DNA from: Methylobacterium nodulans ORS 2060
Lineage (GTDB): Bacteria; Pseudomonadota; Alphaproteobacteria; Rhizobiales; Beijerinckiaceae
Length of the DNA stretch: 64,000 nt
Assembly (NCBI RefSeq): GCF_000022085.1
Contig: NC_011894.1
Coordinates: forward strand, 6,446,501-6,510,500
Direction: 5' to 3'
Below are positions 56,677 through 64,000 of this stretch, one piece after another; the first letter of the stretch is position 1, and each line of letters starts with the position of its first letter. The translations under genes were made by a program, and so were the position numbers. The notes under the pieces were generated by a model, which was not told the DNA's origin, made no database searches, and saw nothing but the letters and a program-made list of their open reading frames with translations.

Positions 56677-58755
56677 ATGAAGCCCGTCCCAAGCCGCCGG
56701 GGGACGCTGCGCAACCCCGGCCCCGACCTCGCTCGCCTGCCGCTGGCGCCGGACCTCGCCGGCATCAGCCTCGCGGAGGGACTGCGGGCGGCGGTCGCCT
56801 TCGCGGCCATCATCCTTCTCAACGAGTGGCTGGCCTGGCCGCCGCTCCTCACCATGGCCCTCGCCGCCAACCTCACCTGCTTCTGCGACATCGGCGGGCC
56901 GATCCGCCCCAGGCTGCGGGCGCTCGTCGCCTTCGCGGGTCTCGGCGGCGTGGTCTGGGGCGCCTTCGGGGTCATGCAGGCCTCCGGCCCGGCCGTGGTG
57001 CTGCCCGCCGCCTGCGCGGTGATCTTCGGCTGCACCTTCGTGCGCATCTGGGGCGTGCCCGCCCAGACCGTCGGCAACGTGCTGGTGGTGGTGCTCTGCC
57101 TCGCCCTCGACCGGGCGCTGAGCCCCGGCGAGGGCGCCGTGGTGGCGGCGATGTTCTGGGCCGGCGGGCTCTGGGCCGCCTTCCTCGCCCTGGCGGTCTG
57201 GCGCCTGCACCCCTACCGGCCGGCTCACGCGGCCATCGCCTCCGTCTGGTCCGGCCTGGGGCATCTCGCCCGCGACCTGCGCCGGCTCTCCGCCGGCCCG
57301 CACGGGGCCGACCTCGCCGGGTGGGAGCAGCACGCCCGCGCCCACCGCCGGGCCGTGCGCGACGCCCTCGAGGCCGCTCGCACCCTGGTTCTCGACCTCG
57401 CCCGCAGCCGCGCCCGCCTGTCGGAGCGCAACGCCCGGGCGCTGATCCGCCTGGAGGCCGCCGAGCAGCTCTTCGGTGTGCTGATCGCCCTGTCCGACTA
57501 CCTGGAGCGGGCGGAGCCGGCGCGCCGGGCCGAGGCCGCGCGCGTCCTGCGCCTGCTGCCGCCCCTGCTGCGCCTCCTGTCCCGCGCGATCCGCCAAGAC
57601 CGGCCCGTGGACCTCGCCCGGATCGAGCGCGCGCTCGCCCGCGCCCGGCCGCGGCCCGAGGCCGATCCGGCCCTGCGGCGGATGGCCGAGCGAGCCTTCG
57701 ACCGCCTGCGCATCGGCGTCAAGCTCTCGGGAGCAGAGGACCTCGCCGGCGGTAACGGCCTCGCCGGTGCCCCGGCCCTGCCCTGGCGCGAGCGGCTGCT
57801 GCAGCCCTTGCGGGCCAACCTGACCTGGTCGTCGGCCAACCTGCGCCATGCCGTACGGGCGACCGTGGTGGCGCTGCCCGCCCTGCTGGTGACCGTCCTG
57901 TGGCCCGGCCCGTTCACCCACTGGCTCACCATCACGGTGGTGCTGACCATGCAGCCCTTCTACGCCGCCACCTGGCAGCGGGCGCTGGAGCGCATCGGCG
58001 GCACGGTGCTCGGCGGAGTGATCGGGGCGGTGCTCGCCTTCTTCGCCACCTCGCCGCCGGTGCTCGCCGCCCTGATGGTGCCCCTGAGCATCATCGGCTT
58101 CGCGGCCCGGGGGGTGAGCTACGGCACCTTCATCGCCTGCCTCACGCCCCTGGTGGTGGTGCTGGTCGAGCTGGTCGAGCCCGGTCATTCGTCCTGGGAG
58201 ATCGTCGGGATGCGCGCCCTGTTCACGGTTCTGGGCGGGGCCGTCGCGGTGCTGAGCGGCCTGGTGCTGTGGCCGCTGTGGGAGCCGGCGCGGGTGCGGG
58301 GCGAGATGCGCAACGCGCTTCTGAGCCACGCCCGCTACGCCGAGGCGGTGGTCGCGGAGCGCCTGGGCGAGGGCGCCGTCGGGGCGGCCGAGGCTGCGGC
58401 CCGCACGGCGGGCCTGGCGACGAACAACCTCGAAGCCTCCCTGGCCCGCGCGCTCCAGGAGCCGCGGCGGCGCGGACGCTCGCGGATCGAGGCCGCGCTG
58501 ATCGCCGACGCCACGCTGCGGCGGATGGCCGGCCGGCTCGCGAGCCTGCGGCACGATCCGGAGCCCCGCGGTCTCGACCCGGAGGCCTGGCGGGCGTGGC
58601 GCGACTGGATGTCGGCCTCGCTCGCCCGGGCCGCCCGCGGCGAGGCGCTGCCGCCCCGGCCTGACGGCTCCGAGGCCGAGCCGCTCACCCGCATCGCCGC
58701 TCAGATCGACCTGCTCGCGGTCACGCTGAAGCGAGCCGGGATTGGCGCGGCGTGA
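56677..58755 (+). CDS. FUSC-family inner-membrane transporter (AaeB/YccS-like)
   Basis: The 692-residue protein has two blocks of about five to six membrane helices separated by a long cytoplasmic helical region (about 180-380), as in FUSC proteins (fusaric acid resistance, aromatic acid efflux). Visible landmarks: an N-terminal block from LAEGLRAAVAFAAIILLNEW, and a second block HAVRATVVALPALLVTVLWP, GPFTHWLTITVVLTMQPFYA and ATWQRALERIGGTVLGGVIG, the last being the most conserved FUSC signature. A C-terminal soluble helical domain follows. The ATG at 56677 gives a normal N terminus; the frame is open further upstream. It has no HlyD-type partner next to it. Confidence 0.88.
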   Translation: MKPVPSRRGTLRNPGPDLARLPLAPDLAGISLAEGLRAAVAFAAIILLNEWLAWPPLLTMALAANLTCFCDIGGPIRPRLRALVAFAGLGGVVWGAFGVMQASGPAVVLPAACAVIFGCTFVRIWGVPAQTVGNVLVVVLCLALDRALSPGEGAVVAAMFWAGGLWAAFLALAVWRLHPYRPAHAAIASVWSGLGHLARDLRRLSAGPHGADLAGWEQHARAHRRAVRDALEAARTLVLDLARSRARLSERNARALIRLEAAEQLFGVLIALSDYLERAEPARRAEAARVLRLLPPLLRLLSRAIRQDRPVDLARIERALARARPRPEADPALRRMAERAFDRLRIGVKLSGAEDLAGGNGLAGAPALPWRERLLQPLRANLTWSSANLRHAVRATVVALPALLVTVLWPGPFTHWLTITVVLTMQPFYAATWQRALERIGGTVLGGVIGAVLAFFATSPPVLAALMVPLSIIGFAARGVSYGTFIACLTPLVVVLVELVEPGHSSWEIVGMRALFTVLGGAVAVLSGLVLWPLWEPARVRGEMRNALLSHARYAEAVVAERLGEGAVGAAEAAARTAGLATNNLEASLARALQEPRRRGRSRIEAALIADATLRRMAGRLASLRHDPEPRGLDPEAWRAWRDWMSASLARAARGEALPPRPDGSEAEPLTRIAAQIDLLAVTLKRAGIGAA

Positions 58756-59165
58756 TCTGCTTTGTGGCCTGACCCGCTCCGAGGAGTCCAGCTTTTACCC
58801 TGTTCTGGCCAGGACGAAGCGGAGGAGCCCTGCGGGCCACTGAATGGGCGCACCCCGACGGTGCCTTCCGAGGCGGGCGTGTCCGGCGCCGTAAGTGTAG
58901 CCGCCCACGCCACCGTCTGCTTCCACCGCGCAAGCGGATCGAAAAGGAATGCCGGAGGGTGATCCCGAGCTGGCAACCGGGATTGATCACGCCGGGCTGC
59001 AGGCTGCCGCTGCGCGTCTGAGAAGCCCGCACGAGGCGCGTCTGGAGATCACGCGTGCGGCGCCCGATGTTGCGCTGCAACAAAAATCTACAAACCTAGC
59101 GCGTACGCCGGCCGCACACGCCCACGCGCGTGCACAATCTGCATGCAAGATGCCGCTTATTTGAG
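58756..59165. other. Intergenic region between the FUSC gene and the second sRNA
   Basis: No gene is supported here. The sequence is moderately GC-rich with scattered short frames; no clear terminator for the FUSC gene was seen. The last 70 bases contain the likely promoter of the small RNA that follows. Confidence 0.4.
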
Positions 59166-59176
59166 CTTTTAAGATG

Positions 59177-59187
59177 TTGCAGTGCAG
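59177..59187. promoter_or_regulatory. PhaR-type operator candidate upstream of the second sRNA
   Basis: TTGCAGTGCAG (TTGC-AGT-GCAG) within ATGTTGCAGTGCAGCGT differs by one base from the CTGC-N3-GCAG pattern and aligns with the perfect site upstream of the first sRNA copy. Confidence 0.45.
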
Positions 59188-59194
59188 CGTAATA

Positions 59195-59293
59195 AGTAGT
59201 GGCCAGATCGCGATCGCGTCCCGATCTGGCAGCCCTCCTTTGGGCGTTTCCTCCCTAGACTTCGGGCCGCTCCGCAGGGGCGGTCTTTTTTTG
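59195..59293 (+). ncRNA. MmgR-like (alpha-r8/suhB family) small RNA, copy 2
   Basis: The same plan as the copy at 43828: a 5' hairpin (CCAGATCG/CGATCTGG, about 59202-59228), a GCCC-TCCTTT-GGGC mini-stem, the invariant TTTCCTCCCT (59247-59256) directly followed by AGACTTCGGG, and a terminator (GGCCGCTCC with GGGGCGGTC, then seven T, 59265-59292). Between the mini-stem and the terminator the two copies are nearly identical, while their 5' hairpins differ in sequence but not shape. The 5' end is estimated. Confidence 0.78.
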
Positions 59294-59471
59294 TCTAGCT
59301 CGCCAATTTCTATGGCCGTACAGCAGCTTGGATCGCGCTGCAAGTGTGCTGGTGCAACGATTTATCTAGGCCTGATGGCCTAATCCGCCGGCCGGTGGGT
59401 CGTGATCGGCTTACTAGGAACCGTTGTTGTTCTGCCGCAGCGCGACTGCGGACCCACAGTGAGAGTGGAGC

Positions 59472-59600
59472 TTAGAAGGGCGCTCCGCTGCGCTGCACCG
59501 GATCGGTCGGCGGCTCCTGATTTCGACTGGCCGCGGTGAGGAGCGCGACAAGCGCGACGCTGCCCGCAAGGCATGACGATACGACCATGACGAGTTCCAT
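59472..59600 (-). CDS. Single-pass small membrane protein (42 residues)
   Basis: The ATG at 59600 is preceded by AGGATAGCGCTG on the minus strand. The product is MELVMVVSSCLAGSVALVAL, then LTAASRNQEPPTDPVQRSGA PF: one hydrophobic helix and a short polar tail, possibly a small lipoprotein-like or membrane-anchored peptide. It lies just outside the left end of the IS6-like element. No family known to me. Confidence 0.5.
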   Translation of the reverse strand: MELVMVVSSCLAGSVALVALLTAASRNQEPPTDPVQRSGAPF

Positions 59601-59694
59601 CAGCGCTATCCTGCAAGTCTGCGAGACAGCCAAGGTAGCGGGGCGTGTCGCAAACTCGGGTGTGGGCCGCAGAAGGGGCTACGCCGTCTCACTT

Positions 59695-60140
59695 TCATGC
59701 TTTGTTCGTGACAGGAAGTCCGAAGCAGTGCGCGAGCAGCTGGTTCTGCTCCCGCACGGTCCACTCGCCCGCGAACCCAAAGCCCTTGCGCAGCCACAGC
59801 ATCGCTTCGAAGCCCTGGATCGTGCGCCGCGCGGTTACGAACGATCGGAACCCGCCCACGCGCGGCATCGCCCGTTTCACCCGGAAGTGATCGCTCTCGA
59901 CCCCCTGCTGCAGGTGCTTGGTGACGTGGTGGGTCGGTGCCCGGGGCAGCAGGCCCTCCTTGCGGCTCTCGGCGATCGCCGGCGGGTACGGGCCAGCGCC
60001 ATCCGTGCCGATCCGATCTGGGGCGAGGAGCGGCTGATCCTGCAGCATCTTGCGGAAGAAGCGCTTGGCCGCATCGAGGTCGCGGTGGGCCGTGAGCAGG
60101 AAGTCGACCGCCTCGTCATGCCTGTCGATTGCCCGGTAGA
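59695..60140 (-). pseudogene. IS6-family transposase, C-terminal part
   Basis: Reading left from the IS66 insertion point, the frame gives YRAIDRHDEAVDFLLTAHRD, LDAAKRFFRKMLQDQPLLAP, DRIGTDGAGPYPPAI (second catalytic Asp), HLQQGVESDHFRVKRAMPRV, GGFRSFVTARRTIQGFEAML and a normal C terminus. The N-terminal part is at 62838-63113 and a short middle piece (GIYIRVRGQWRYLYR) at 61568-61610, so the gene is cut into three pieces by two insertions and cannot make an intact enzyme. Confidence 0.88.
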
Positions 60141-61559
60141 GTAATTACCCACGGGGTGCGCGCGAGCGCGGCGTGACCCACAAGCGAGGCCGCTAGAGGG
60201 AGTTCGCCGCGCCTCTTGCCGGGAGGCGATTTGGCTGATTCCCTCGTGGGATGGGCCGCAGCGAGCTGGAACGCCTGAGCAAGCAGGAGCTGATCGAGCT
60301 GGTGCTGCGGCTGCAGCGCCCCGAGAAGACCTCGCGCACCTCGTCCAAGCCGCCCTCGACCGACCGCAAGGAGCGGCGCGAGCAGGCCAAGCCCGGCGGC
60401 GCCAAGCCGGGTCACGAGGGACATAGCCGAACGCTCAGCCCCGATCCCGACGAGATCGTCGCTCACCGCCCGGGTCACTGCCCCTGCTGCGGAGGTGTTC
60501 TGGCTCCGGATCTGCCGGCCGAGATCGTCAGCGTGTGCGAGCAGATCGACTTGCCCGCGGTGGCACCGATGGTCACCCAGCATCAACGGCTCGCCGTCCG
60601 CTGCCCGGCTTGTGGCACGCGCGTCGTCGCTCCAGTGCCGCAGGCCGCACGCGGCACGCCGTTCGGCCCGCGCCTGCACGCGGTGGCGGTGTATCTGAAG
60701 ACCTTCCAGGCTCTGTCCTACGAGCGGCTGCAGGCCGCGTTGTCGGACCTGTTCGGGCTCACCTTGAGCCAGGGCGGGCTGATGAACCTGCTGCGTCGGG
60801 CCCAGAGGCAGTTCCGTGCCGATCGCGAAGCTGCGGTCTCGGCGCTGCGCCGGGCCGCGGTAGTCGCCTCGGATGAGACCGGCGTGCGCATCGAGGGCAG
60901 CAACTCGTATCATTGGGTGTTCCGCTCGGACGCAGCGGTCGTTCATCACGCGGCCTCGACGCGGGCCGCCGCGGTGGTGCACGCGATGATGGACGGACAC
61001 CGGCCGTCCGTGTGGCTGTCGGACCGCTACACCGCCCAGCAGGGCCACGGTGAGCATCACCAGACCTGCCTGGCGCATTTGGCCCGTGACGTCGCCTACG
61101 CGGTCGAGGTCAGCGACGACCCCGTGCCGCTGCGCCTACAACTCTGGCTGGGAAGCGTGTTCAGCCTGGCCGAGCGCGTCACCGACCTGGCCGCCTCGAC
61201 GCTCTCGGCCAAGCGCCGGGCCCTGGATCGGCAGCTGTCCGCCATCCTCGCTGCACCAAGCCGCTGCGATCTGACCCGCGCTCTGCAAGCCAAGATCGGC
61301 CGAGCCCGCGACCAGCTCCTGGTCTTCCTCGACCATCCCGGCCGCGTGGCGGTCACCAACAACGCTTGCGAGCGCGCGCTGCGCCCGGCAGTGGTGCAGC
61401 GGAAGGTGACGAACGGCTATCGGGCCATGTGGGCGGCCGCGGGTGAGGCGGACGTGCGCACCGTCGTCGACACGGCCCGCCTCTCGGGGGCCGGCACCTT
61501 CGCCACTATCCTCAACATCATCCGCGCCTGATCCTACCGCCACGGGCGTGGGTAATTAC
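60141..61559 (+). mobile_element. IS66-family insertion sequence with 8-bp target duplication
   Basis: The element begins GTAATTACCCACG and ends CGTGGGTAATTAC, terminal inverted repeats starting with GTAA as in IS66. It is 1419 bp long and flanked by the direct repeat CCGGTAGA (60133-60140 and 61560-61567), the 8-bp duplication expected for this family. It carries a single transposase gene and no tnpA/tnpB, like the ISBst12 subgroup. The host is the IS6-like transposase gene. Confidence 0.93.
60251..61531 (+). CDS. IS66-family transposase (TnpC type)
   Basis: The 426-residue protein has an N-terminal leucine-rich helix (LERLSKQELIELVLRLQRPE), the conserved KTSRTSSKPPSTDRKERREQ segment, a zinc-binding region (CPCCGG and CPACG), then the DDE domain: VVASDETGVRIEGSNSYHWV (first Asp), VWLSDRYTAQQGHGEHHQTC LAH (second Asp) and NNACERALRPAVVQRK (Glu). 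All look intact and both ends are present, so the element may be active. Confidence 0.95.
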   Translation: MGRSELERLSKQELIELVLRLQRPEKTSRTSSKPPSTDRKERREQAKPGGAKPGHEGHSRTLSPDPDEIVAHRPGHCPCCGGVLAPDLPAEIVSVCEQIDLPAVAPMVTQHQRLAVRCPACGTRVVAPVPQAARGTPFGPRLHAVAVYLKTFQALSYERLQAALSDLFGLTLSQGGLMNLLRRAQRQFRADREAAVSALRRAAVVASDETGVRIEGSNSYHWVFRSDAAVVHHAASTRAAAVVHAMMDGHRPSVWLSDRYTAQQGHGEHHQTCLAHLARDVAYAVEVSDDPVPLRLQLWLGSVFSLAERVTDLAASTLSAKRRALDRQLSAILAAPSRCDLTRALQAKIGRARDQLLVFLDHPGRVAVTNNACERALRPAVVQRKVTNGYRAMWAAAGEADVRTVVDTARLSGAGTFATILNIIRA

Positions 61560-61567
61560 CCGGTAGA

Positions 61568-61610
61568 GATACCGCCACTGACCGCGAACCCGGATGTAGA
61601 TACCGTCTGC
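61568..61610 (-). pseudogene. IS6-family transposase, middle fragment
   Basis: Only about 43 bases of IS6-like sequence remain between the IS66 target duplication and the IS110 element. On the minus strand they read GIYIRVRGQWRYLY, which joins the N-terminal piece (ending RVDET) to the C-terminal piece (starting YRAIDRH). Confidence 0.8.
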
Positions 61611-61614
61611 GCGG

Positions 61615-62619
61615 TCAAGGCTTGCTGGCTGCGCCGGGGCGGTAGCCACCTTCGTCCTTCAGCACACCGAAACAGAGGTGGACGAGCTTACGCATGGCGG
61701 CCCCGAGTGCCGCCATTTTGCACTTCCCGCGACCGAGCAGATGCTCATACTGCGCCTTGATGTCGGGGTTTTTGCGGGTGCCCACCACGGCGGCCATGTA
61801 GAGGGCGGCACGCAGTCGAGGATTGCCAGCCCTGGACAAGCTCGGCCGACCGCGGACGCTTGTCCCTGATGTGCGCTCAACCGGCACCAGGCCGAGGAAG
61901 GCTGCCGCCTGTCGAGCGCTGTCAAAGGCGCGCATGCGCAGCATCAGCAGCATCCTTGTTGCAGTCTTCGGGCCGACGGCAGGGATCGTCATCAGCCGCT
62001 CCAGGCCTGATTGGAGATCGGCATCTGCAGCGATGTGGGCGGCGATGCCCTGCTTGATCTCAGCGGCCTGGGCCTTCAGCTCTGCGATGCTTGTCAGCAA
62101 GGACCTTTCAACAAGATCGGGACAGCCACGCGTCCGCGCCTGCTCCAGACGGTTCTCCTCTCGCCGGAGATCGGCTTCCAGGTCATCGAGACGGGCGATC
62201 AGGCTCTGAAGGTCAAGCAGGGCCTTGGCCGGGGGCGACCAGAGTTTTGGGCGCACCAACAGGCCGTAGCGGGCCAGAAGATGGGCATCGATCCGGTCAG
62301 TCTTGCCGAGAATGCCGAGGGCCTTGGCGAAGCTGCGCACCCGCGCCGAGTTGACGATGGAGACCCGCAGGCCCGCTGCGGCAAGCCGCTGTGCGGCCAC
62401 CTCATGGTAGGCTGCCGTATGGTAGGCTGCCGTGGCCTCGACGATCAGATGCGTGTCTGCCGCCTCTGCTCCAGACACTTGGGCGACCCAGCGTGCGACC
62501 CGATCAGCGCCTTCCGGGCTGTTGGGGAACGAGCGTCGGCCCACTAGCTTGTCACCTACCGACGTTAGGACCGCGCAATCCAGGCTAGCCTTCGCGACAT
62601 CCATGCCAAGAAGTACCAA
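61615..62619 (-). CDS. IS110-family DEDD transposase
   Basis: The 334-residue protein begins LLGMDVAKASLDCAVL (first catalytic Asp of the RuvC-like DEDD domain), followed by HLIVEATAAYHTAAYHEVAA (Glu) and KTDRIDAHLLARYGLL (the Asp pair). The C-terminal serine domain has MTIPAVGPKTATRMLLML and VRGRPSLSRAGNPRLRAALY MAA with the conserved Ser. The TTG at 62619 is the longest start; the ATG at 62604 is more likely. All catalytic residues are present. Confidence 0.95.
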   Translation of the reverse strand: MVLLGMDVAKASLDCAVLTSVGDKLVGRRSFPNSPEGADRVARWVAQVSGAEAADTHLIVEATAAYHTAAYHEVAAQRLAAAGLRVSIVNSARVRSFAKALGILGKTDRIDAHLLARYGLLVRPKLWSPPAKALLDLQSLIARLDDLEADLRREENRLEQARTRGCPDLVERSLLTSIAELKAQAAEIKQGIAAHIAADADLQSGLERLMTIPAVGPKTATRMLLMLRMRAFDSARQAAAFLGLVPVERTSGTSVRGRPSLSRAGNPRLRAALYMAAVVGTRKNPDIKAQYEHLLGRGKCKMAALGAAMRKLVHLCFGVLKDEGGYRPGAASKP

Positions 62620-62836
62620 GGCGTTGTCTCCTCGTTCGAGGTGCCCCTACGCTGATCCACCTTGTTGATGCAGGCTCATCCCCTGCGGGGAGGCCTTCGC
62701 TACCGTCCAATCTCGTCAGGGGCGCAGTGGGAGAGGCCGGGCGCACGATCTACGTCTCAGACTCGTGGTCTCACGTCTCATTCGGGCTGACCCGGCCTCA
62801 TACCTCAGGAGAGACCTGGGGCGCCGATCAGATACA
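62620..62836 (-). ncRNA. Candidate bridge RNA region of the IS110 element
   Basis: In the IS110 group, the non-coding stretch on the 5' side of the transposase gene encodes the bridge RNA that pairs with target and donor DNA. Here that position is filled by about 210 bases with several inverted repeats (for example CATCCCCTGCGGGGAGGCCT near 62675 and GACTCGTGGTCTCACGTCTC near 62760). The RNA boundaries and guide loops were not worked out; the call is by position. Confidence 0.45.
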
Positions 62837-62837
62837 A

Positions 62838-63113
62838 CGTCTCGTCGACGCGCACCGATCCGCAGTGCGGCTTGCGGAACCGACGCAGCCGGCGCTCGAT
62901 GGCGGGCGCGTAGGCCAGCACCCACCGATTGATGGTGGAGTGGTCCACCTCCATCCCGCGCTCGAGGAGCATCTCCTCGATGTCGCGGTAGCTGAGGGCA
63001 TAGCGCAGGTACCAGGAGACGGCCTGCACGATCAGGCTGGCCTCGAAGTGCCGCCCCCTGAAGTCGCCGCGGGCCTCTCTCTTCAGCTTGAGGGCGAGGG
63101 CGTTCAGGATCAT
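62838..63113 (-). pseudogene. IS6-family transposase, N-terminal part
   Basis: From the ATG at 63113: NALALKLKREARGDFRGRHF, EASLIVQAVSWYLRYALSYR, DIEEMLLERGMEVDHSTINR and WVLAYAPAIERRLRRFRKPH, then SVRVDET with the first catalytic Asp. Similarity ends at the IS110 insertion; the frame then runs a few codons into the inserted DNA. Confidence 0.88.
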
Positions 63114-63200
63114 GGGCCGGCTCCGAAGCGGAGGCGGCAAGCTGAGCAGGGATGGCTAACGAGCCGTGAACGCGGGCCCGTTCGCGTTTGCGACAGGCCC

Positions 63201-63826
63201 CCATGCTCTTCCCCGTCGCCGGGCGCGGCCGGCCGCGTCAGCATGACGGGCCGGATCAGCCCTCGGTCGCGGCCGAGACCGCGCTGGAGACCATGGCCGG
63301 GCGCGTCGTGACGTGGCGGCGCGGCACCAAGGGCCGGCTGAGCGCCCGCTTCTGCGCCGTGCGGGTGCGTGCCGCCGATGCTCCAACCCAACGGATCGGA
63401 GCGATGGGCAACCAGCACCGGCCGGGCGAGGAGGTCTGGCGGGTGGGCGAGTTCCGGACATCGGGCGAGCGGAAGTACTATCTCTCGAACCTGCCGCCTG
63501 ATGCGACGCTCAAGCAGCTCGCCGGCCTCATCACGGCACGTTGGATCTGTGAGCAGGCGCACCAGCAGAGGAAGGCAGAACTCGGCCTCGACCACTTCGA
63601 GGGCCGCTCGTGGACCGGGCTGCACCGGCACGCGCTGATGACGATGATGGCCTATGCCTTCCTTCAGTTGCGCCGTCTCGCGGCCGTTGGCCGGAAAAAA
63701 AGGAACGGCTGCCCGCCGCCACAGCCGACCTTGCCAGCGGTCCGGCAGGCCATCCTAGATCATCTCAGCCGGCCGCCGCTGCGGAGATGTCCGCACTGTG
63801 ACGCCCTGCTCCCGCGGCCCTCGTGA
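63201..63826 (+). pseudogene. IS701-type transposase, C-terminal remnant
   Basis: The frame is open from the IS6-like end and encodes FPVAGRGRPRQHDG, VVTWRRGTKGRLSARFCAVR, KYYLSNLPPDATLKQLAGLI and TARWICEQAHQQRKAELGLD HFEGRSWTGLHRHALMTMMA, the C-terminal half of an IS701-type DDE transposase including the catalytic Glu region (EQAHQQ). The N-terminal half, with the first Asp residues, is missing and is not found on the far side of the IS6-like element. The last 170 bases of the window beyond it show nothing recognisable. Confidence 0.8.
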
Positions 63827-64000
63827 ACACGACCTGCCAAAGTAGTGCTAATCTGAGGCGTGTTGCTAAATTGCAACTGCCTTTATAGCTTGAGCATTGG
63901 CCGGAACCGCTATTCGTCAAAAATCGAAATGCCTGTGCGCACCTCCCAATCGTTTCCGGTGCGCCCGATCGAAGACAGGGCCCCGACGGCTCGATCGAGC

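Larger units (their letters stand above)
61604..62836 (-). mobile_element. IS110-family insertion sequence
   Basis: The element consists of the IS110-type transposase gene and about 210 bases of non-coding DNA on its 5' side (62620-62836). It interrupts the IS6-like transposase between the codons for VDET and YIRVRG. As usual for IS110, no clear terminal inverted repeat or target duplication is seen, so the ends are known only to within about 15 bases. Confidence 0.8.
59641..63200 (-). mobile_element. IS6-like insertion sequence, interrupted by IS66- and IS110-type elements
   Basis: The ends GGGCGTGTCGCAAAC (59641-59655) and GTTTGCGACAGGCCC (63186-63200) form a terminal inverted repeat of 15 bases with one mismatch, of the GGxxCTGTCGCAAA type used by IS6/IS26-like elements. 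After subtracting the two nested insertions about 0.9 kb remain, the usual IS6 size. The 8 bases outside each end do not match (AGGTAGCG and CCATGCTC), so no target duplication is preserved; recombination between IS6 copies could explain that. Confidence 0.75.

Noticed and set aside
62727..63311. A 194-codon plus-strand frame across the IS6-like N-terminal piece
   Set aside because: It is antisense to the transposase fragment and shows no protein family; the minus strand carries the recognisable IS6 motifs.
41564..64000. Complete genomic island with direct repeats of the tRNA-Cys 3' end
   Set aside because: The integrase is only a remnant and no second copy of GGGCGAGGCCTCCA was found within the window, so a complete island cannot be claimed.

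Overview
The window is high-GC alphaproteobacterial chromosome, most likely Methylobacterium or a close relative. The genus is inferred from gene content and sequence feel (biotin genes, an Aap-type amino-acid transporter, phasins, rhizobial-type intergenic palindromes, an MmgR-like small RNA), not from a database search. No rRNA, CRISPR array or replication origin was seen.

Layout. 1-13.8 kb is a signalling block: the start of an MHS-type transporter, a methyltransferase, a membrane GGDEF-EAL protein, an exported protein, a remnant receiver domain, a 1839-residue soluble hybrid histidine kinase with eight tandem HAMP-type units, a second hybrid kinase overlapping it, and a GNAT acetyltransferase. 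13.8-18.2 kb holds biotin genes: bioF and bioD leftward, and rightward a MarR-GNAT fusion translationally coupled to bioA. 18.4-25.1 kb has a HAD phosphatase, a proline-rich protein, a sirtuin, an AsmA protein, both subunits of a 3-oxoacid CoA-transferase and a broken trpS 3' end. 25.2-30.5 kb has an MFS carrier and a ferric-iron ABC transporter. 31.4-34.3 kb is a three-gene envelope operon (ArnT-like transferase, GT2 polyprenyl-phosphate synthase, LAB_N protein) resembling the rhizobial galacturonate-donor system. 34.4-41.3 kb has a DUF302 protein, metC-like lyase, aapJ-aapP without permease genes, an EamA pseudogene split by a 99-bp mobile repeat, sseA, small proteins and tRNA-Asn.

From tRNA-Cys (41.49 kb) rightward the sequence becomes a mosaic accessory region: integrase and T5orf172 remnants, a cluster of overlapping unknown genes, an MmgR-like sRNA beside three phasin-type genes, a SAM-fold spermidine-synthase-like protein, a DadA-like oxidoreductase, a tricarballylate-type module (GntR regulator, transporter, dehydrogenase) bracketed by two copies of a miniature inverted-repeat element, a quinone oxidoreductase, a FUSC transporter and a second MmgR-like sRNA. 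The right end (59.6-63.8 kb) is a nested stack: an IS6-like transposase gene interrupted by an IS66-family element with a clear 8-bp target duplication and by an IS110-family element, abutting an IS701-type remnant.

The main themes are carbon storage (phasins, probable PhaR sites, MmgR-like RNAs, CoA-transferase), multi-input phosphorelay sensing, and unusually visible activity of miniature repeats. At least one repeat can be shown to have inserted into a gene, because removing it restores the coding sequence.
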